A DNA stretch of 64,000 nt from Neocallimastix lanati (nom. inval.) (lineage: Eukaryota > Neocallimastigomycota > Neocallimastigomycetes > Neocallimastigales > Neocallimastigaceae), in NCBI GenBank assembly GCA_016946835.1, contig JACVTC010000124.1, forward strand, positions 1 through 64,000, read 5' to 3'. The translations under genes and the position numbers were made by a program. Positions within the stretch are counted from its first letter, which is position 1. Every line of letters begins with the position of its first letter. Under the pieces are notes generated by a model, which worked only from the letters and a program-made list of their open reading frames with translations, was not told the DNA's origin and did no database searches. Below are positions 42,301 to 57,640 of this stretch, piece by piece.

Positions 42301-44392
42301 GATTAATCATATATTCTAGTATATACTAAATAAGTTGGGTATAGTTACAATATTTGGAGATACTTAACACTATTTGAACATTGCGGTGTCCTCTAAATGT
42401 TACTCCTATATCAAATTCCAAATTATACTTAATACGTTTAATTTAAAAGACCCGATTTCAATACTTAATAGTGTAATGAATACACATGATAAATAAATAT
42501 CCTAATGAAAAACATAGTAAGGTTATTAAAATACTAGATTCTAAATGTAATTCAAGATTTGTAAATGATAAATTATACGAAATATATAACATCTAATAAT
42601 ACTATATTTATAAATAATAATAAATAATAAATAATAAATAATAAATAATAAATAATAATAAATAATAATAAATAATAATAAATAATAATAAAAAGAGTAT
42701 TTATTAATAAATAAATAATAAATAATATATAATAAATAATAATAATAAATATTAATAAATAATAATTAATTATTATAAATAATAATAATAATTAATAATT
42801 AATAATAAATAAATAATAGATTATAATAATTGTTAATATTATAAGAGTTAATAATAATGATAACAATAATAGTTTATTAAAAATTTTTTATAAACATTAA
42901 ATATTCTTATATGATAATATATAAATTTTTAAATATTTTCTTTATTTTATTTTTTTTTTTTTGATAATATTTATTAAAACAAATTATTATTATTATAATT
43001 ATTATTTTTAATAATATATTATTTTTACTACTACTACTACTACTAATAATAATAATAATAATAAAAATAATAATAAAAAAGCTATAATTATATCTTTTCT
43101 TTTTATTATTATTATTTTTATATATTAGTCATTCTATTCAATTTTTTTTTTAATTAATTATTTATAATAATTAAACTTTATATTTTTTTTATATTGTCAT
43201 AATTTCATTTTAAAAAAAAGATACTTTTTTATTATTATTAATTTGATTAATTAATACTCTATAAATACTATTAAATTTTTTTTTTTTCATATTTTAGTAA
43301 TAGTATTTATTTACAAATGATACTATATTAAATAATTAATAATATACATAAAAAAGTACTTTTTTTTTTTTTTTTTCTTATTTAATATGATACTGATTTA
43401 GTTATAATTAATAATATTCATGTATATTATTTATTCTTTTATTTTATTTATTTTTAGTAAGATCAAAAAAAAAAAAAAAAAAATTACTAAAAAAGAAAAA
43501 AAAATAAATAAATAAATAAATAAAAAAAAAAAGGAAAATTTCATCTATAACATGCATTGCATTAATTTAAACCTTTATTATATTATGATATATGTACCTA
43601 CACATATTCACATATTCACATATATATAATACAATATGTTAATTATATGTATACTTTTTTTTTATATTATTACAATGAATAGAAATAAATGAATATCAAC
43701 CAGTAAATGATGATAAATTATATAATTAATATATTAAAAAAGTTATTTTTTATTATTTAATTATTATTATTTTTAATAATTAGTGACTGATATATATAAA
43801 AATAGTTTTAAAAGGAAAAAAAAATAAAAAAAAAAAAAAAAAACAATAATAATTAAAAAACAATATAACAATCTATTAAAATTGAATATTGAAATTTTAA
43901 TATTGTTTAAATAATATTATTAATAAATAAATAAATAAATAAATAAATAATAAATAAATAAATAAATAATAAATAAAATTTTTTTTTAGGGTACGTTTTT
44001 TATTTTTTTTTTTATTTTATACTAAATTTAATATTTAATATTAAATCCAATAATAAATAATAAATAATAAATAATAAATAATAAATAATAAATAAATAAT
44101 AAATAATAAATAATAAATAATAAATAATAAATAATAAATAGTTAACAATTAAAATTGTTTTAAATACTTAACACACATAATACAAAATAAATTTATTCAT
44201 AATATTTATTATTTATAAGCCTATGTTATTTATAAGCCTATGTTTTCTCTTTTCATCATCTTCTATTTATTTCTACTTTTTATTATGTTGAAATTGATAG
44301 TTGATATAAATGAATGACACGACTAATTCAAAGAAGTTATAAAACTTATGTTTTATTTTTTTTTTTTTTTTTTATATTGTCCCTCTTTTTTT

Positions 44393-44426
<34 letters not shown>

Positions 44427-45151
44427 AAAATCATTCCATAGAAGAAGTTTACTTTTCTTAATTTTATTATTATTATTATTATTATAATTTTATATTATTT
44501 CATATATAATACATCATTAATAATTAATAATTATATTTATTATTATAAGTTAATAATTAATAATAAAATAAAAATAAAAATCATAAGAAAGAAGGAAAAG
44601 AAGATTTTCATTATATATTAATATTATATTTAATGTTAAAATCATTTAATTATTTATATATATTATAATAGTTATATATATATATTTACATTGTATAGAA
44701 TGTAGTATATAAGTTAAATATAAATAAGTATCTCTTATAATAGTTAATAATATATATAATATATACTATACATTTTATACTATGTAAATATATTTATATA
44801 AGTTAAATATAACTAAGTATCTCTTATAATAGTTAATAATAATATAAATAAATATCTCTTATAATAGTTAATAATAATATAAATAAATATCTCTTATAAT
44901 AGTTAATAACATTATATACTATGTAAATATAAATATATAAATTAAATATTAATAAATATCTCATATAATAAGTAATAAGTTTACGTAATATAAATTTTAT
45001 TTTTGTAAATTTATATTTCCCATTATATATATATTTAGTATTTAAATAAAATAAATATATAAAGTTTTTTTTTTTTTTTTTTATAATTCAAAATTTTTGG
45101 TGATACGGACTGGAATAATTTTTATTTAAGGTGTTGTTTTATTCTTAGTAA
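42301..45151. other. Gene-free AT-rich region with heptamer arrays and minor tandem repeats
   Basis: No coding frame above background. TAATAAA-type arrays lie at about 42608-42690 and 44048-44150. A unit of about 36 bp containing TATCTCTTATAATAGTTAAT occurs four times or more within 44720-44960. Homopolymer runs of A or T of 15-25 bases are frequent. Confidence 0.65.
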
Positions 45152-45664
45152 TTATTTCTTTATTTGGTATTTATTTTGTTTTTTTTTAGATTTATTTTTA
45201 TTTTTAATTAAAAAACCATAAAAAATTAATATAAAATAAAATAATAAATAATAAATAACAAATAACAAATAACAAATAATAAATAATAAATAATAATAAA
45301 TACAAAATACTAAATGGTACAAAATGAATAATACAAAATGAATAATACAAAATAAATAATAAATAATAAATAATAAATAATAAATAATAAATAATAAATA
45401 ATAAATAATAAATAATAAATAATAAATAATAAATAATAAATAATAAATAATAAATAAATAAATAAATAGATAAATAGTTAGATAAATAGTTAGATAAATA
45501 GATAGATAAATAGATAGATAAATAATAAATAATAAATAATAAATAAAATAATAAATAATAAATATTATTAAATAATGAGTATGAATATATAATTTATTAG
45601 AAAATAAAAAAAAGAAAAAAAAAAGAAAAAAATGAATAATGAAATGACCATTTTCGTGTAACAA
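45152..45664. repeat. (TAATAAA)n array with TAGATAAA variants and the dispersed repeat
   Basis: TAATAAA units fill about 45355-45455, then TAGATAAA/TAGTTAGATAAA variants run to 45520. The dispersed segment matching 30811-30890 lies at 45541-45620. A minus-strand open frame through it is Tyr/Ile/Leu low-complexity sequence and not a gene. Confidence 0.9.
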
Positions 45665-48600
45665 TGTGACCAGAAAAAAAAAACGTTTTAAAAAAACAAA
45701 AAAATAAATGAAAATTAAAAAATAAACGAAAAAAAAATTAAATGAATTTATTAATAATTAAAGTTTGTAGCTTTAATTTATTTATTTTTTTTCATTTTTT
45801 AATATTAATATTAATATTATTAATAAAAAAAAATAAATGATATGAAAATTTGTTATTTTATTTATTTTTTGTTGTAAATAATATTTATTATTTATTAAAA
45901 GGAAACTATTAAATATAATAAGTTAATTGAATCTTCATTGCTAAAAAAATTTTTTTTATTATTATATAACATATGCTTAAAACTCTAATAATGACCAACA
46001 AATATAAAACATACTTTTATGATATTTTTTTTATTTCAAAATTTATTTTTTATACTTTAATTTGAAGATTATCATTATACTATATCCTTTATTTTTATTA
46101 TTGAAAATAAAATATTTTATATAAAATAAAAATATAAATTAATATTTAAAATTATATATAAAAAAAATAATAATAGAAAATTTCATTTTATTTAAATGTA
46201 TATATTTATATATTATATTTAAATTTATATATATTATTTATTCTATTTTTTTAATTATTGTTATTATTATAAATATTTTATATTAATTCAATTATTCATT
46301 ATTAATCATGATATAATATAATTATTTTTATTTTATTTTTTCTTCTTTTTTTTCTTTTTGTAATCTATTAAAAAAGGAATATGAATAAAGCTTACACAAA
46401 CAAGCCAAAAGACATTTAATAATCTGTGAACAAAAATAGAAGAATATATATATATATTTAATCTATTCAATTAACAAAGAATTTTTTTTCTTTATCCTTT
46501 TGCTATAATAGAAAAAAAGAATAATTAATTGTACAATTATTAATAAGAATAAGAATTTAAAGATGAGTTGGAATGAAATTAAAAAAATTTTTTTTTTTAA
46601 TTTGTAATTTTTCTATTTTTAATAAATTCTTTTCTATTCAACATATATGAATAGTAATCATATTTTTACAATATATTTTAATTATATCGTTTTTTACCTT
46701 AAATAATTAATTATTTTTTTTTTTTATTACTCATATTATTATGATTGTTCATTATAAATATGATTTTTATTATTATTATTAATAATTATGATTATGATTA
46801 AATCTTTATTTCAAAATGAATTAGATTTTATTATTATGATATATTAATAATATTTATTATTACATGTTTTTTTTTTTTTTTTTTTTTTTTTTTTTGTTAT
46901 TCACACATTAAATTAAATTAAATAAAATTAAATTATATTAAATCAAGTAAAGGATAATGATATTTATATGAATAGAAAAATTAAAAAAAATATTCCAAAC
47001 CTTTCTTGTTGGTTAAAAATTCACGGCAAAAAATTAAAAAAAGTTTCCTATTATGTCGATAAAACGATAATTGATTATTATTAATAATAATATTACATAC
47101 TTATATATTTAATATATAAATATATATTATTTTATTATTTTATTATTTTTATTATTTAATTAATTATTTATTATTCAATTATTTATTATTTATTATTTAT
47201 TATTTATTACTAGTTTTTTTTTCTCTTTTTTTCTTTTTAAAAAAGGAAGAAAAAACGGCTAAAACGGCTAATATATTTATAGAAAAAATGAAAAACAAAA
47301 AAAAAAAAAATTAAAAATATTTTTTTTTTTTTTTTTTTTTTTTTTGAAAATTGCTAAATATATATTTATATAAAGTTATAAAGATATTACTGATTTTAAT
47401 AATATTAAATTAAAAAAAATATATATAACATTTTAAAAAAATGAGATTAGATTAATGAAATGCCTGGGTTAAAAAAAAAGGAACAATTTCATTTATTATT
47501 TATTATACATATTATATCATATATATTTATAATTTATTGATTTTATAATTGTTATTTTTATTATTTTTATTTTTTTTTATTATTTTTATTTTTATTTTTT
47601 TAATAATAATAATTGATTATTAGCTATTAATTATTGATCAGTATGTCATGTTATTTTTAATTTTTACTAACTATAATTTTTTTTTTAATTAATCAAATTA
47701 GTATTAAATTTTATATTTTTTTCTATTTCATTTTATTTCATTGATTTATTATTTATTTATATTTTTACTACATATAACAATTTTAAAATATGTCCATATA
47801 TAATTTTTTTATTTATTTTATAGCGGTCAATTTTAAGATGAAAAAAAAAAAAATAAAAATAAAAATAAAAATAATATATGTAAATATATAACACTTTCTA
47901 TGAAAAACAAGATAAATAAGATATGATCAATAAATAATCACTGAATGAATTATTGGTTTTTCTTTATTCTCCTATCATTAAAAAAAATATTTTTATATAT
48001 AATTGATGATATAAGTTAATGATATAGTTAAATAATAGTTTAATTTTTTTTTTTTTTTTTTTTTTTGTTATTCATTTATTTTTATTTTTTTTTTTTTTTT
48101 GTTATTTATTTATTTTTATTAAGTATATATATATATATTATTTTTATGAGATTTGTATTTTTGGAACATTTTTAGTATAATAATAATAATAAAAAAAGAT
48201 TTGACGGCCTTTACGTTAGTAATTTTGTAATACATTAAATAATGCAATTGTAATTTTTTATATTTCTTTTTTTCTATTTCTTATTCATTTTTGCGGTAAA
48301 AAAAAAAAAAAAATTAAAAGATGATATAAAATGAAAATAATAAATAATTATATTCTTCTGTCTCCCTTAAGAGTTATACTGAGCTATATCAAAGTATAAA
48401 TAATAAATAAATATAATAAATAATTAAATAATAAATATTTAATACATCTATTAATAATAAATAAGAATTTTATATATACATATATACATATGTAATAAAT
48501 ACATAATGAATAAATAATATGAATAACTATATATTTATAAAAATTAGTCATAACATCAATAAAAGCATATTAATTTTTTTAAATTATAAATTATAATAAA

Positions 48601-51600
48601 AAACTATTATTTGTATGACTATAACTTATTCTTTTTTTCATTCATTCTTTTTTTTTTTTTTTTCTTTATTTCATTTAATCTTTTTGTATTTTCTTAATAT
48701 GAGTAATTCAATTTTTATTTTTATTTACATTATCAGAGGTAAATGAAAACAAAAAGTAAAAAAGATAAAACAAAAAAATAAAAAACAAAAAAATTTTTTT
48801 AAATGAATAATTTAAATATTTTATTTAATTATATGTATTAATTGAAAAAAAATATATATATATATAATTGCATTAAATAAAAATAATAATAATAATAATA
48901 ATAATAATTATTATTATAACTTTATCTAATTATTTTTTTATCTTTTAATTATTATTTTACTTAAATTAACTTTATTATATAATTTTTTTTTACTTTTTTT
49001 TTATTATTACAAATTGTATATATATGTTTATATATAAAATACTAAAAAAAGAGAATGAAAGTTTTACTATTTAAGCCACATCAGCAATGAAAAGTTTAAT
49101 TTCAAACAAGGGAACACAAAATTAAATTTATTTCAATCAAATAAAATTTCTTCTTATTCTTTTTTTTTTCTTTTTATATTTACTTACATTGACATTATTA
49201 TTATTATTAATATTATTATTATAATTATTATTTGTTTTAATGTTTTAGGTACAAAAAATTTAACAACTATATCAATGTTCATGAATACTTTTATATTTAT
49301 TATTATTTTTTATTTTTAGTCATTTATTATTATTTTAAATAAATAAAAAAAAATATAAAAATATATTAATTAATATCATTATTAATCTTTTCAATCTTTT
49401 AGTTCAACTTTGTTTATTTTTTTCAACATTGTAGGAAAAAAAAATAATAATAATAATTATTAAAATAATTTTAATTTATATATCAATATTAATCTCATTA
49501 AAATATTTGCTAAAGTGTATTGAAAATATTGAATTTTTTTTTTTAAATATATAATAAAAATAATAAAAAATTTTAAAGGTGACTAATACATTTTATGATG
49601 AGAGCTATGATTGGAGTAGAGATGTTTTATATTAATATATAAATATGGTTAAATAGAGTTTTATCATGCCTCCTTTTTACCATATTATATGAAAACATTA
49701 ATTTAAATTTAATTTATAAATTTTCCATTTTAACCAAAAATATATAGAGATGATTTTAAATTTATAGTTATAAATTAATAAATAATATTAGTAAAAAAAA
49801 AAAAAAAATAACAAATAATAATAATAATTAAGAGATTTTATTTTTAATAATAACAAATAATAATAATAATAATAAATAATAAGTAATAATAATAATAAAT
49901 AATAATAAATAAAAGTAAATATTATTAAATTATATATCAAATTTAACAATTAGTGTATATGTATTTTAATAAAAAAAAAAGTTTAAATTCTTATTAAACC
50001 ATTAAAAATTAATAGTGATCTAATAAGTAATAAATTACTTTTTGAGTAGTAACAGTTTTTCATTGATTAGTGATAGAAAGTTAATATAGAAATTCTTATA
50101 TAATATTAAATGAATTCATTTTTTGATTTTTTTTTTATATTTTTTTTTATTTTATTTCATTATTTTTTATATATTTAAATATACATAATTATATACATTT
50201 ATATTTATATATATACATATATATAATTATATAGATTTATATATACAAAATTATATATATATATATTTATATATAATTTTTTTTATTATTATATCTATTT
50301 ATTTATTTATTATTATTTTTTTTTAATTTATTATTATTAAATAATACCATAAATATTAAAATACTTTCCATCAATTTAAAAGGAAATGAATAAAAATAAT
50401 AATAAAATAATAATAATAATAATGGTAATAATAAAAATTTTCAGATCGTTTTGTTGAGTTTTATAATTTTTTTTTTAGAGTAATGAAAATAGAAAAAAAA
50501 AATAGTTTTACACTTTGTCCTTTTATTTTAACTCTATTACCGTTATTATTATTTTTGTTTGATTGTTATTATTATGTCATTATTATTTATCATGATTGTT
50601 GTATAATTGTAATATTATTAATAAAGACTACAGTTATATAATTATAATCAATTATAAATTTTTAATGCATTTTTTTTTTTTATAGAGTGGATTAATTTCA
50701 TATAATTTATACAATGCATCTTTACGAATATTAGATATTATTAATTTTTTTTTATTCTTTTTTTTAATATTGAAATCATTTTTCATTTTAATATGGTATA
50801 TTCACATATAATAGAGTTTATTGGATTAATCAAAAATAAAAATAAAATAAAGAAGAAAAAAACAAGATACTTTTTTTTTTCTTCTTCTTTTTATTATTAT
50901 TAATATGTATATATATAATTTTTTTTAATTATACCAATTATATATATTATTGAATTTTATTTTTTATTTTTTATTCTTTATTTTAAATAAAGTTCATTTC
51001 ATCATCAAATCAAACTTTAATTGATGTAAAAAAAGTTCACTTAGTCATGATCAAAAAAAAAAGAAAAAAAAAAAAAAAAAAATAATTAATTATAAATTAT
51101 AATAATAATAACTCTAATACATAACTTTATCATGAAAAAATAAAATGTATTAATGACAATAAGGCAATAATAATTAAATATGAATTATTCAAAAATTTTT
51201 TTATCTTTTTTTTTTTAATACATCTACAGTTTTATTTTTATTAAATAGTAATAATGATTAATTTACATAAATGCAATAGTAAATTTATTTATTTATTTAT
51301 TTATTTTTTTTTTTTTTTCAATTTATAAGGATAATTTTATAATAATATTAATGAATGGAAACGTTCAATATTAATATTGCTTTTTTGTATATGAAAGGAT
51401 AAATGATTATTATAATTAATTTTTATATATATGTATACATTTTTTCAAATAATTAATACAGAAAATAAAATAAAATAAAATAATAAAAATAAGATAATTT
51501 TAATTTATTATATATAATTATTTAGTTGTTAAACCTTTTATTTTATAATTAAATTATCTCATTTTTTATTATTTGATTATTTGATGAATATGAAAAAAAA

Positions 51601-52620
51601 CTTTTGATTAGTCATCTTTTTATTTTTTAATATAAAATACTAATAAAATATAAACATCAAAAAAAAAAAAAAAATCATTTATCCATTTTTGAATTTATTT
51701 GCCTTAATGCTTATACTTATATTCCTTTTCTTGTTTTATGACATCTAAAAAAAAAAGTTTTTATTACATATTTTACATGTAATATTAGATATATCATTAT
51801 TATTAATGTGTAATTGTAATATAATTATATATAAAGTGATAATATTAATATTATTCATTAATTAACATTACTACAGAATAATGATTGCATACAATATTTA
51901 TGTGAAAAGACATATGCAATCATTAATAAAATATGTATATAACTATACATAAATTAACTCTAATAAATACATAGATAACTCAATATATAAATAACAGTAG
52001 TTATATTTAAATGAATAATAGTTATTTTTATAATAAATTAAATAGATAAAAATAACATTTAAATAAATACTTTTAATATTAAAGTTTAAAATAAAAAAAA
52101 ATTTTTTTTTAACTTAATTTTTTATTTTTATTTTTTTATAAAATTAAACTTTTTTTTTAATTATTATATTAAATTTCTAATAATACTCTGAATATTAAAC
52201 TTTATTTTATACTAAAATTGATCAACATTTATTTATTATTTTTTTTTAAATTATTTTTAAATTTTTTATTTTCATTTTTAAAGTTTCATTGTTAAATGTT
52301 TAATTTTTTATATCTTAATTATTCATATATAATATTACATTAAATTTATATATATATAATATATATATACATTTATATAAATATTATATATATAAATTTA
52401 AAATTTAATTAATATAAATTTAATTTTAAATATTCTATATTAAATAAGTTACTATATAGTATGTATTATATTTAGTTTATTTATTAAAGTTTTAATGATA
52501 CTCAACTCTATATACAATGAATAATAATGTATATTAAAATGTACTACATTAATTCAATTTATCCTATTACATATAAAAAAAGATATATCTTTCAATATAT
52601 TACTAGTTTAGTTGAAGTCA
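45665..52620. other. Gene-free AT-rich region
   Basis: About 7 kb with no credible coding frame, tRNA or rRNA. It is dominated by A/T homopolymers (for example 46868-46895 and 47320-47345) and short AT microsatellites. Small less-AT-rich spots at 46995-47065, 48196-48230, 49070-49125 and 49575-49680 were read in all frames without a recognisable product. Confidence 0.6.
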
Positions 52621-52677
52621 CACAAGCTTTAATATGAGATAAAATAGGATTGGAAAAAGTTTAATTAATATTAAATT

Positions 52678-52848
52678 AAAGCGTGCCAAACTCTTTTATC
52701 TTAGGGTTGGTGGTGATGGTAGTTTTTTTCTTTTTATATATTAATTTTTATTTCATTTTAATTAGGTAAAAAAAAAAAAAAGAAATAAGAAAGGTATATA
52801 CGTGAAAAAGGAGTAAGTAAAAATTTAGTAGGTTGATTGGCACGCTTT
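52678..52848. other. 12-bp inverted repeat enclosing 147 bases
   Basis: AAAGCGTGCCAA (52678-52689) and TTGGCACGCTTT (52837-52848) are perfect inverted copies in otherwise nearly G+C-free DNA. The right arm runs into T7. The inside contains a G-rich piece (GGGTTGGTGGTGATGG, near 52704). It could be the closing stem of a small RNA, paired protein-binding sites, or the ends of a tiny inverted-repeat element. Confidence 0.45.
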
Positions 52849-53111
52849 TTTTCCCTCATTTTCTTAAAAAAATATATATAATAAAAGAACACTGCCGTAT
52901 AAGGAACATTACTCATCTTATTTATAATTCATGTTTAATTATTTTAATTATTTATTTATATTATTTATTTATACATTTATAATTTATATCTATATAATTA
53001 ATAATGAGTAATAGATAATTAAATAATAAATAATGCTAAATAAGTAATAGTAAATAAGGGTAGTTAAATGATAAAATAATATTAATATATATAGATTAAA
53101 CATAAGATATA

Positions 53112-53153
<42 letters not shown>

Positions 53154-53370
53154 CTAATGAATATCTAATACTAATAAGTAATGATTATAAAATAATAAAT
53201 ACTAGTGAATATTAAATATAAATTAATAAATAATAATTATAAAACGATTAATAACACATAATAATTAAAAAGCAATTCTTAATATGAATAATAAATATTA
53301 TTAATAAATATGAATGAGTGAATAAATAATACTATGTTTAATAATTATCATAATCAGCCATAATAATTGT

Positions 53371-53412
53371 GATAACGTTTATTAATGTCACATTAATTAT
53401 TAAAACGTTATC
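53371..53412. other. 17-bp hairpin with a 5-nt bulge
   Basis: GATAACGTTTATTAATG (53371-53387) pairs with CATTAAT (53391-53397) and AAACGTTATC (53403-53412), with loop TCA. No run of T follows directly and no gene lies nearby. Confidence 0.6.
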
Positions 53413-53743
53413 TCTTCAAATTATATGGAAAAAAATGGAAAAAATAGAAAAAAAAAAAAAAAGAAGGTTAAAAGATTTTTTTTTTATTGTACTAGCCATA
53501 TGGAAAAATTTTTTTATATAATAAATAGTTTAAATGATATATATATATATACATTTATAATAAAAAATTAAGAATTTAAATAATTTTAGATAAGAATATT
53601 AAAGAATTAATATTTAATTAGAGAGTAGGTGTGATTTTTCCTGCCTTTTTTTTTTCTTCATATTTTTTTTCTTATTCTTTTCTTTTTAATCTTTTTGTAC
53701 ACCAATTTTATATTTTATTATTTTATATAAGTTATTTTAATCT

Positions 53744-53780
53744 CCCTTTCTTTCTTTCCTTCTTTCTTTCTTTCTTTCCT

Positions 53781-53820
<40 letters not shown>

Positions 53821-54107
53821 ATATTTTATTTTAATTTTAATTTTTTTTTCTCAAATTTTTTATTTTGTGATAATTATTTTGTGTGTAATTCATCATCTTA
53901 TTTCTTCATCATAAAATTAATTCAATATAAATTTATAATATATATTTAAATATTAATTTTTATTTTTATTGTACTTTTTTTTGAGTGATATAATTCTTTT
54001 AATAATTAGAAATGTAACCGAGAAAAGAATTAGATATTTAATAAAAAATAATTTGCATGTGAAAATATATATATAAATATATATTTTTTATATTATTATT
54101 ATTTTTC

Positions 54108-54175
<68 letters not shown>
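53744..54175. repeat. (CTTT)n and (ATT)n microsatellites
   Basis: CTTT/CCTT units cover about 53744-53820. An uninterrupted ATT array covers about 54109-54172. Between them is AT-rich spacer. Confidence 0.93.
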
Positions 54176-54176
<1 letters not shown>

Positions 54177-57100
54177 TAATTTCAAATTTCTAATAGTTTA
54201 CCATTGATTATCACTACTATTAATATTTTTATTAGTACTTTAATTACTTTTTTTCTTTGGTAGCATGTTTCATAAATATTCCCAATTTATTAATAGTAAT
54301 TATTTCTAAAACATGACTATATAAAACATTCTTTTTCTCATATACACTATTATTTTTTTTTATATGTATATATTTTTTTAAAACATTCATGATAAATATT
54401 ACTAATTAAATAATATTATTATATAATTAATAATACAATTATTAGTATTTATTATTTATTATAATTACTTTATATTATTATTAATAATAAATCTATTATT
54501 TATTATTCATTATTATTTATTATTTATTTAAAAAAAAACTTTATATAAATTATTTTTATTTTTCAAAAGAAAATTTAATTATTGATTACTTTAAAAAAGT
54601 ATATATTAAGAATATGAACTAAAACTATCAAGCCTTCTTATTGGTAAAAAGAAAAATATTAACTTTTAAGTTCTAATATCTTTTTAATTTATTTTTTTTT
54701 AATTTAAATAAAGTTTAATCGTTATTACTATTTTAAAAATCTTATTTTATATTAAAGTTAATTTCTTTGAATTAACCCTTAAATTCAGTAATTAATAAAA
54801 GCCTTTATTTCAATGATAGATATTGTAATATATTATTTCAATTCAATTATTTATATTATTGAATATATTAATGACTAAACATCTCCTTTTTAGAATGACT
54901 AATTTTTTTTTTTTTTTTTAATTTTAATTATTTTTTTATAATTAAAAAAGATATTTTTTTTTTACAATATAATAAATGAATTAATTAATATATGTTATCC
55001 TTCAATTTAATTGATTTGTAATATATATTTATATATGTTCATATTAATTTATGTATATATATTTTTTTTAAAAAAACAACTTATTGAATATAATATTGAA
55101 TATTCAATATATATAATATATATAATATATATAATAAATAGAAATTAGAATATAAATCTGATATATGAAAGAATTTACTATAATAAATTAAATAATATGA
55201 ATTTAATTTTAGACTTATTTTTCTATAGTATTCATTGATTTTAAATTAAAAGATAATTTATATATATTTATAATTTATATATTTATATATTTTTTATTAT
55301 TTATTATATATTTTATACTTTTTATTATTTATTATTTATTTTGAAAATTTGAGATTTATATAAATAGTTCAGAAAAGTTCAACAATTAAAGATTTTTTTT
55401 TTCTTCAAATAATAAATAAAAAAGAAAAAATTTAATTAATAAAAAATTAATTAAGTTGTTCTTTTTTTATTTTATTTTAAACACAAAAAAAATAGTTTTA
55501 TTTTTTTTTATAAAAGTTTTAATATATATTTTCAGTTTGATATTGAAAATATTGTTTATTTTTCTTTTGAAAAAAATTAATGGTTAATAACGAATTTTTT
55601 TATGTTTAAGAAAGAAGTTAATAATAATTAAAAAGAAGATGCTAGTATTAATTTAAAAAGAATGATAAAACATAAATAACCTTTTTATATGATGAATTTT
55701 TTAAAAAAAAACTTAAAATAAATGTGAAATACCTTTTTAAGATATACCATTAAATATTTTTCATTTTTTTTTATAAAAAAAAAGAAGAAAAGAAGTTCAC
55801 ATTAAAAGAAAAAATAATATTTTATTTAAAAAATGAAATAAATAATAATTATTAATTAATTATTAGTGAAAGTATATTTACTTTCAGATATTTCTGAGGG
55901 TTCTCTTATCTCTTTTTTAGAAGCTTAAAATAATAATTTTTTTTTTGGTTGCTAGTTCAGCTAAAAATAATTATTATTTTTTAAATATTTCAATAAAATT
56001 TTATTATTTTTAATGCTAATAATAATAATAAAATAGGTTGAAATATAGTTTATAAAAAGGTAAATAATAATGCTTAATTTATCTTTAATATTTATAAATT
56101 TTATATAAAATATCACATATAATATATTATATAATTTAAATAATAATATCATATAATATATATATATATATACTAATTGTTAATTTATTTTATATTTTAT
56201 ATTATTTATAGGTTTTGTATGAACAACAAAAGAATCTTTGAGAAGTATATTTACTTTATTATCATCAATATATTTAAAAACTAGAGTTTTTTTATAATAT
56301 ATTGTTTGGTATTAAGTATGTATATTGTAAAAAAATTAATGTATTCACTTTATTTAATATAATTCTAACAAAAGTTGATCTTTTGGTTTAATCTACTCTT
56401 AATTTAATTTATTTATGGAAAAAAGAATAATTAACTGGCTTTAAGGATTCTTTTTTTTTTTTAAAAATAAAAACACAAAGGTTGATACTTTGGCTAGTTT
56501 TTATTATATTTATTAAAATATGATAAAACCTTTTTTATATATATTTCATTATTACTGAAAAGTAAAAAGAAAAATAATATAAAAAGAGGCTAGTCCTTTT
56601 CTACTTTTTGTTGCTTTTTATTTTTAATTTTTTTTTTTGATTAATAAAAAAAAATTTATATCTCTTAAGTTAAAGGATGAAGAAAAAAAAATCATTCCAT
56701 ACAAATATTGTTTAAAGAATAAGAAAAAAGAAAGATATGCTAAATCTTTTTTTTTTTTTAAAAGTCTGAACCAAAAGAACAAGGATAATATCAATTATTA
56801 AATATGCGAAATTTTTTAATTAATATTTAGCCTTTTCAAAAGAAAAATGTTAAAATAAAATGAAGAAAAAAAAAACAATGATTTCAATAACAAATTAAAT
56901 AGAAATAGAATAAAAACAATATTAATATGAAAATAGGTTTTTTTTTAAAAAAAATAATTTAACGAATAGAATATAAATTAATAGATTATTAATCAGAAAA
57001 AAAAAAGAAAAATTGAAAAAGCAAATAAAGCAAAAAGTTTCTTATTATTTTTTAGAAATATTTTCATCGATGATAGTGAAAAAAGTAATAAAAAAGTTGT

Positions 57101-57640
57101 TTTATTATATTATTATTTTAATTATATTTTAATATTTTAAATAACAATTAAAAAAAATCATATCATCATTACCTATCACTTATTTTGAATTGATGAAATT
57201 CGCATCGACATGAAAGCTCTTATTTATATTTTATTTCAATAAAAATTATAAATTTTATTTTATATCAATATGAAAAATTGAAAAAAAAGTTATCTTTAAT
57301 TATTATCTTTCTCTGAAATAAATACGCTCATCAAACATAATCATTTTAATAATTAGAAAAAAACAATGATAAAAGAAATTAAAAGATATTTTTATATATA
57401 CAATAATGCGAAAATTTTTTTGAACTATCTTATTTTATAAAACGTTAGAAACATCTTTAGTTAATATATGTAATTTTATTTTATTTCCAATTCTTTTATT
57501 TAGATTAAAATATATATATAATTAAGGGAAAGATATTAAAAAAATAAGGATAAATGTATTTTTTTTAATTGATTAATATTGATTTAAATAAATGATTAAT
57601 AATTTTTATTGAATAAAAAATAAATATACTATTACACAAA
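54176..57640. other. Gene-free AT-rich region
   Basis: No coding frame or RNA gene is seen. A short hairpin occurs at 55868-55885 (GAAAGTA/TACTTTC). Otherwise there are homopolymer runs and AT simple sequence. Confidence 0.55.

Noticed and set aside
45152-45664. A 170-codon Tyr/Ile/Leu-rich frame on the minus strand.
   Set aside because: It is a translation of TAATAAA arrays, whose 7-bp period keeps frames open. It has no real protein character.
53631-53834. Phe/Ser/Leu-rich short frame.
   Set aside because: It is a translation of T-rich sequence and the CTTT microsatellite.
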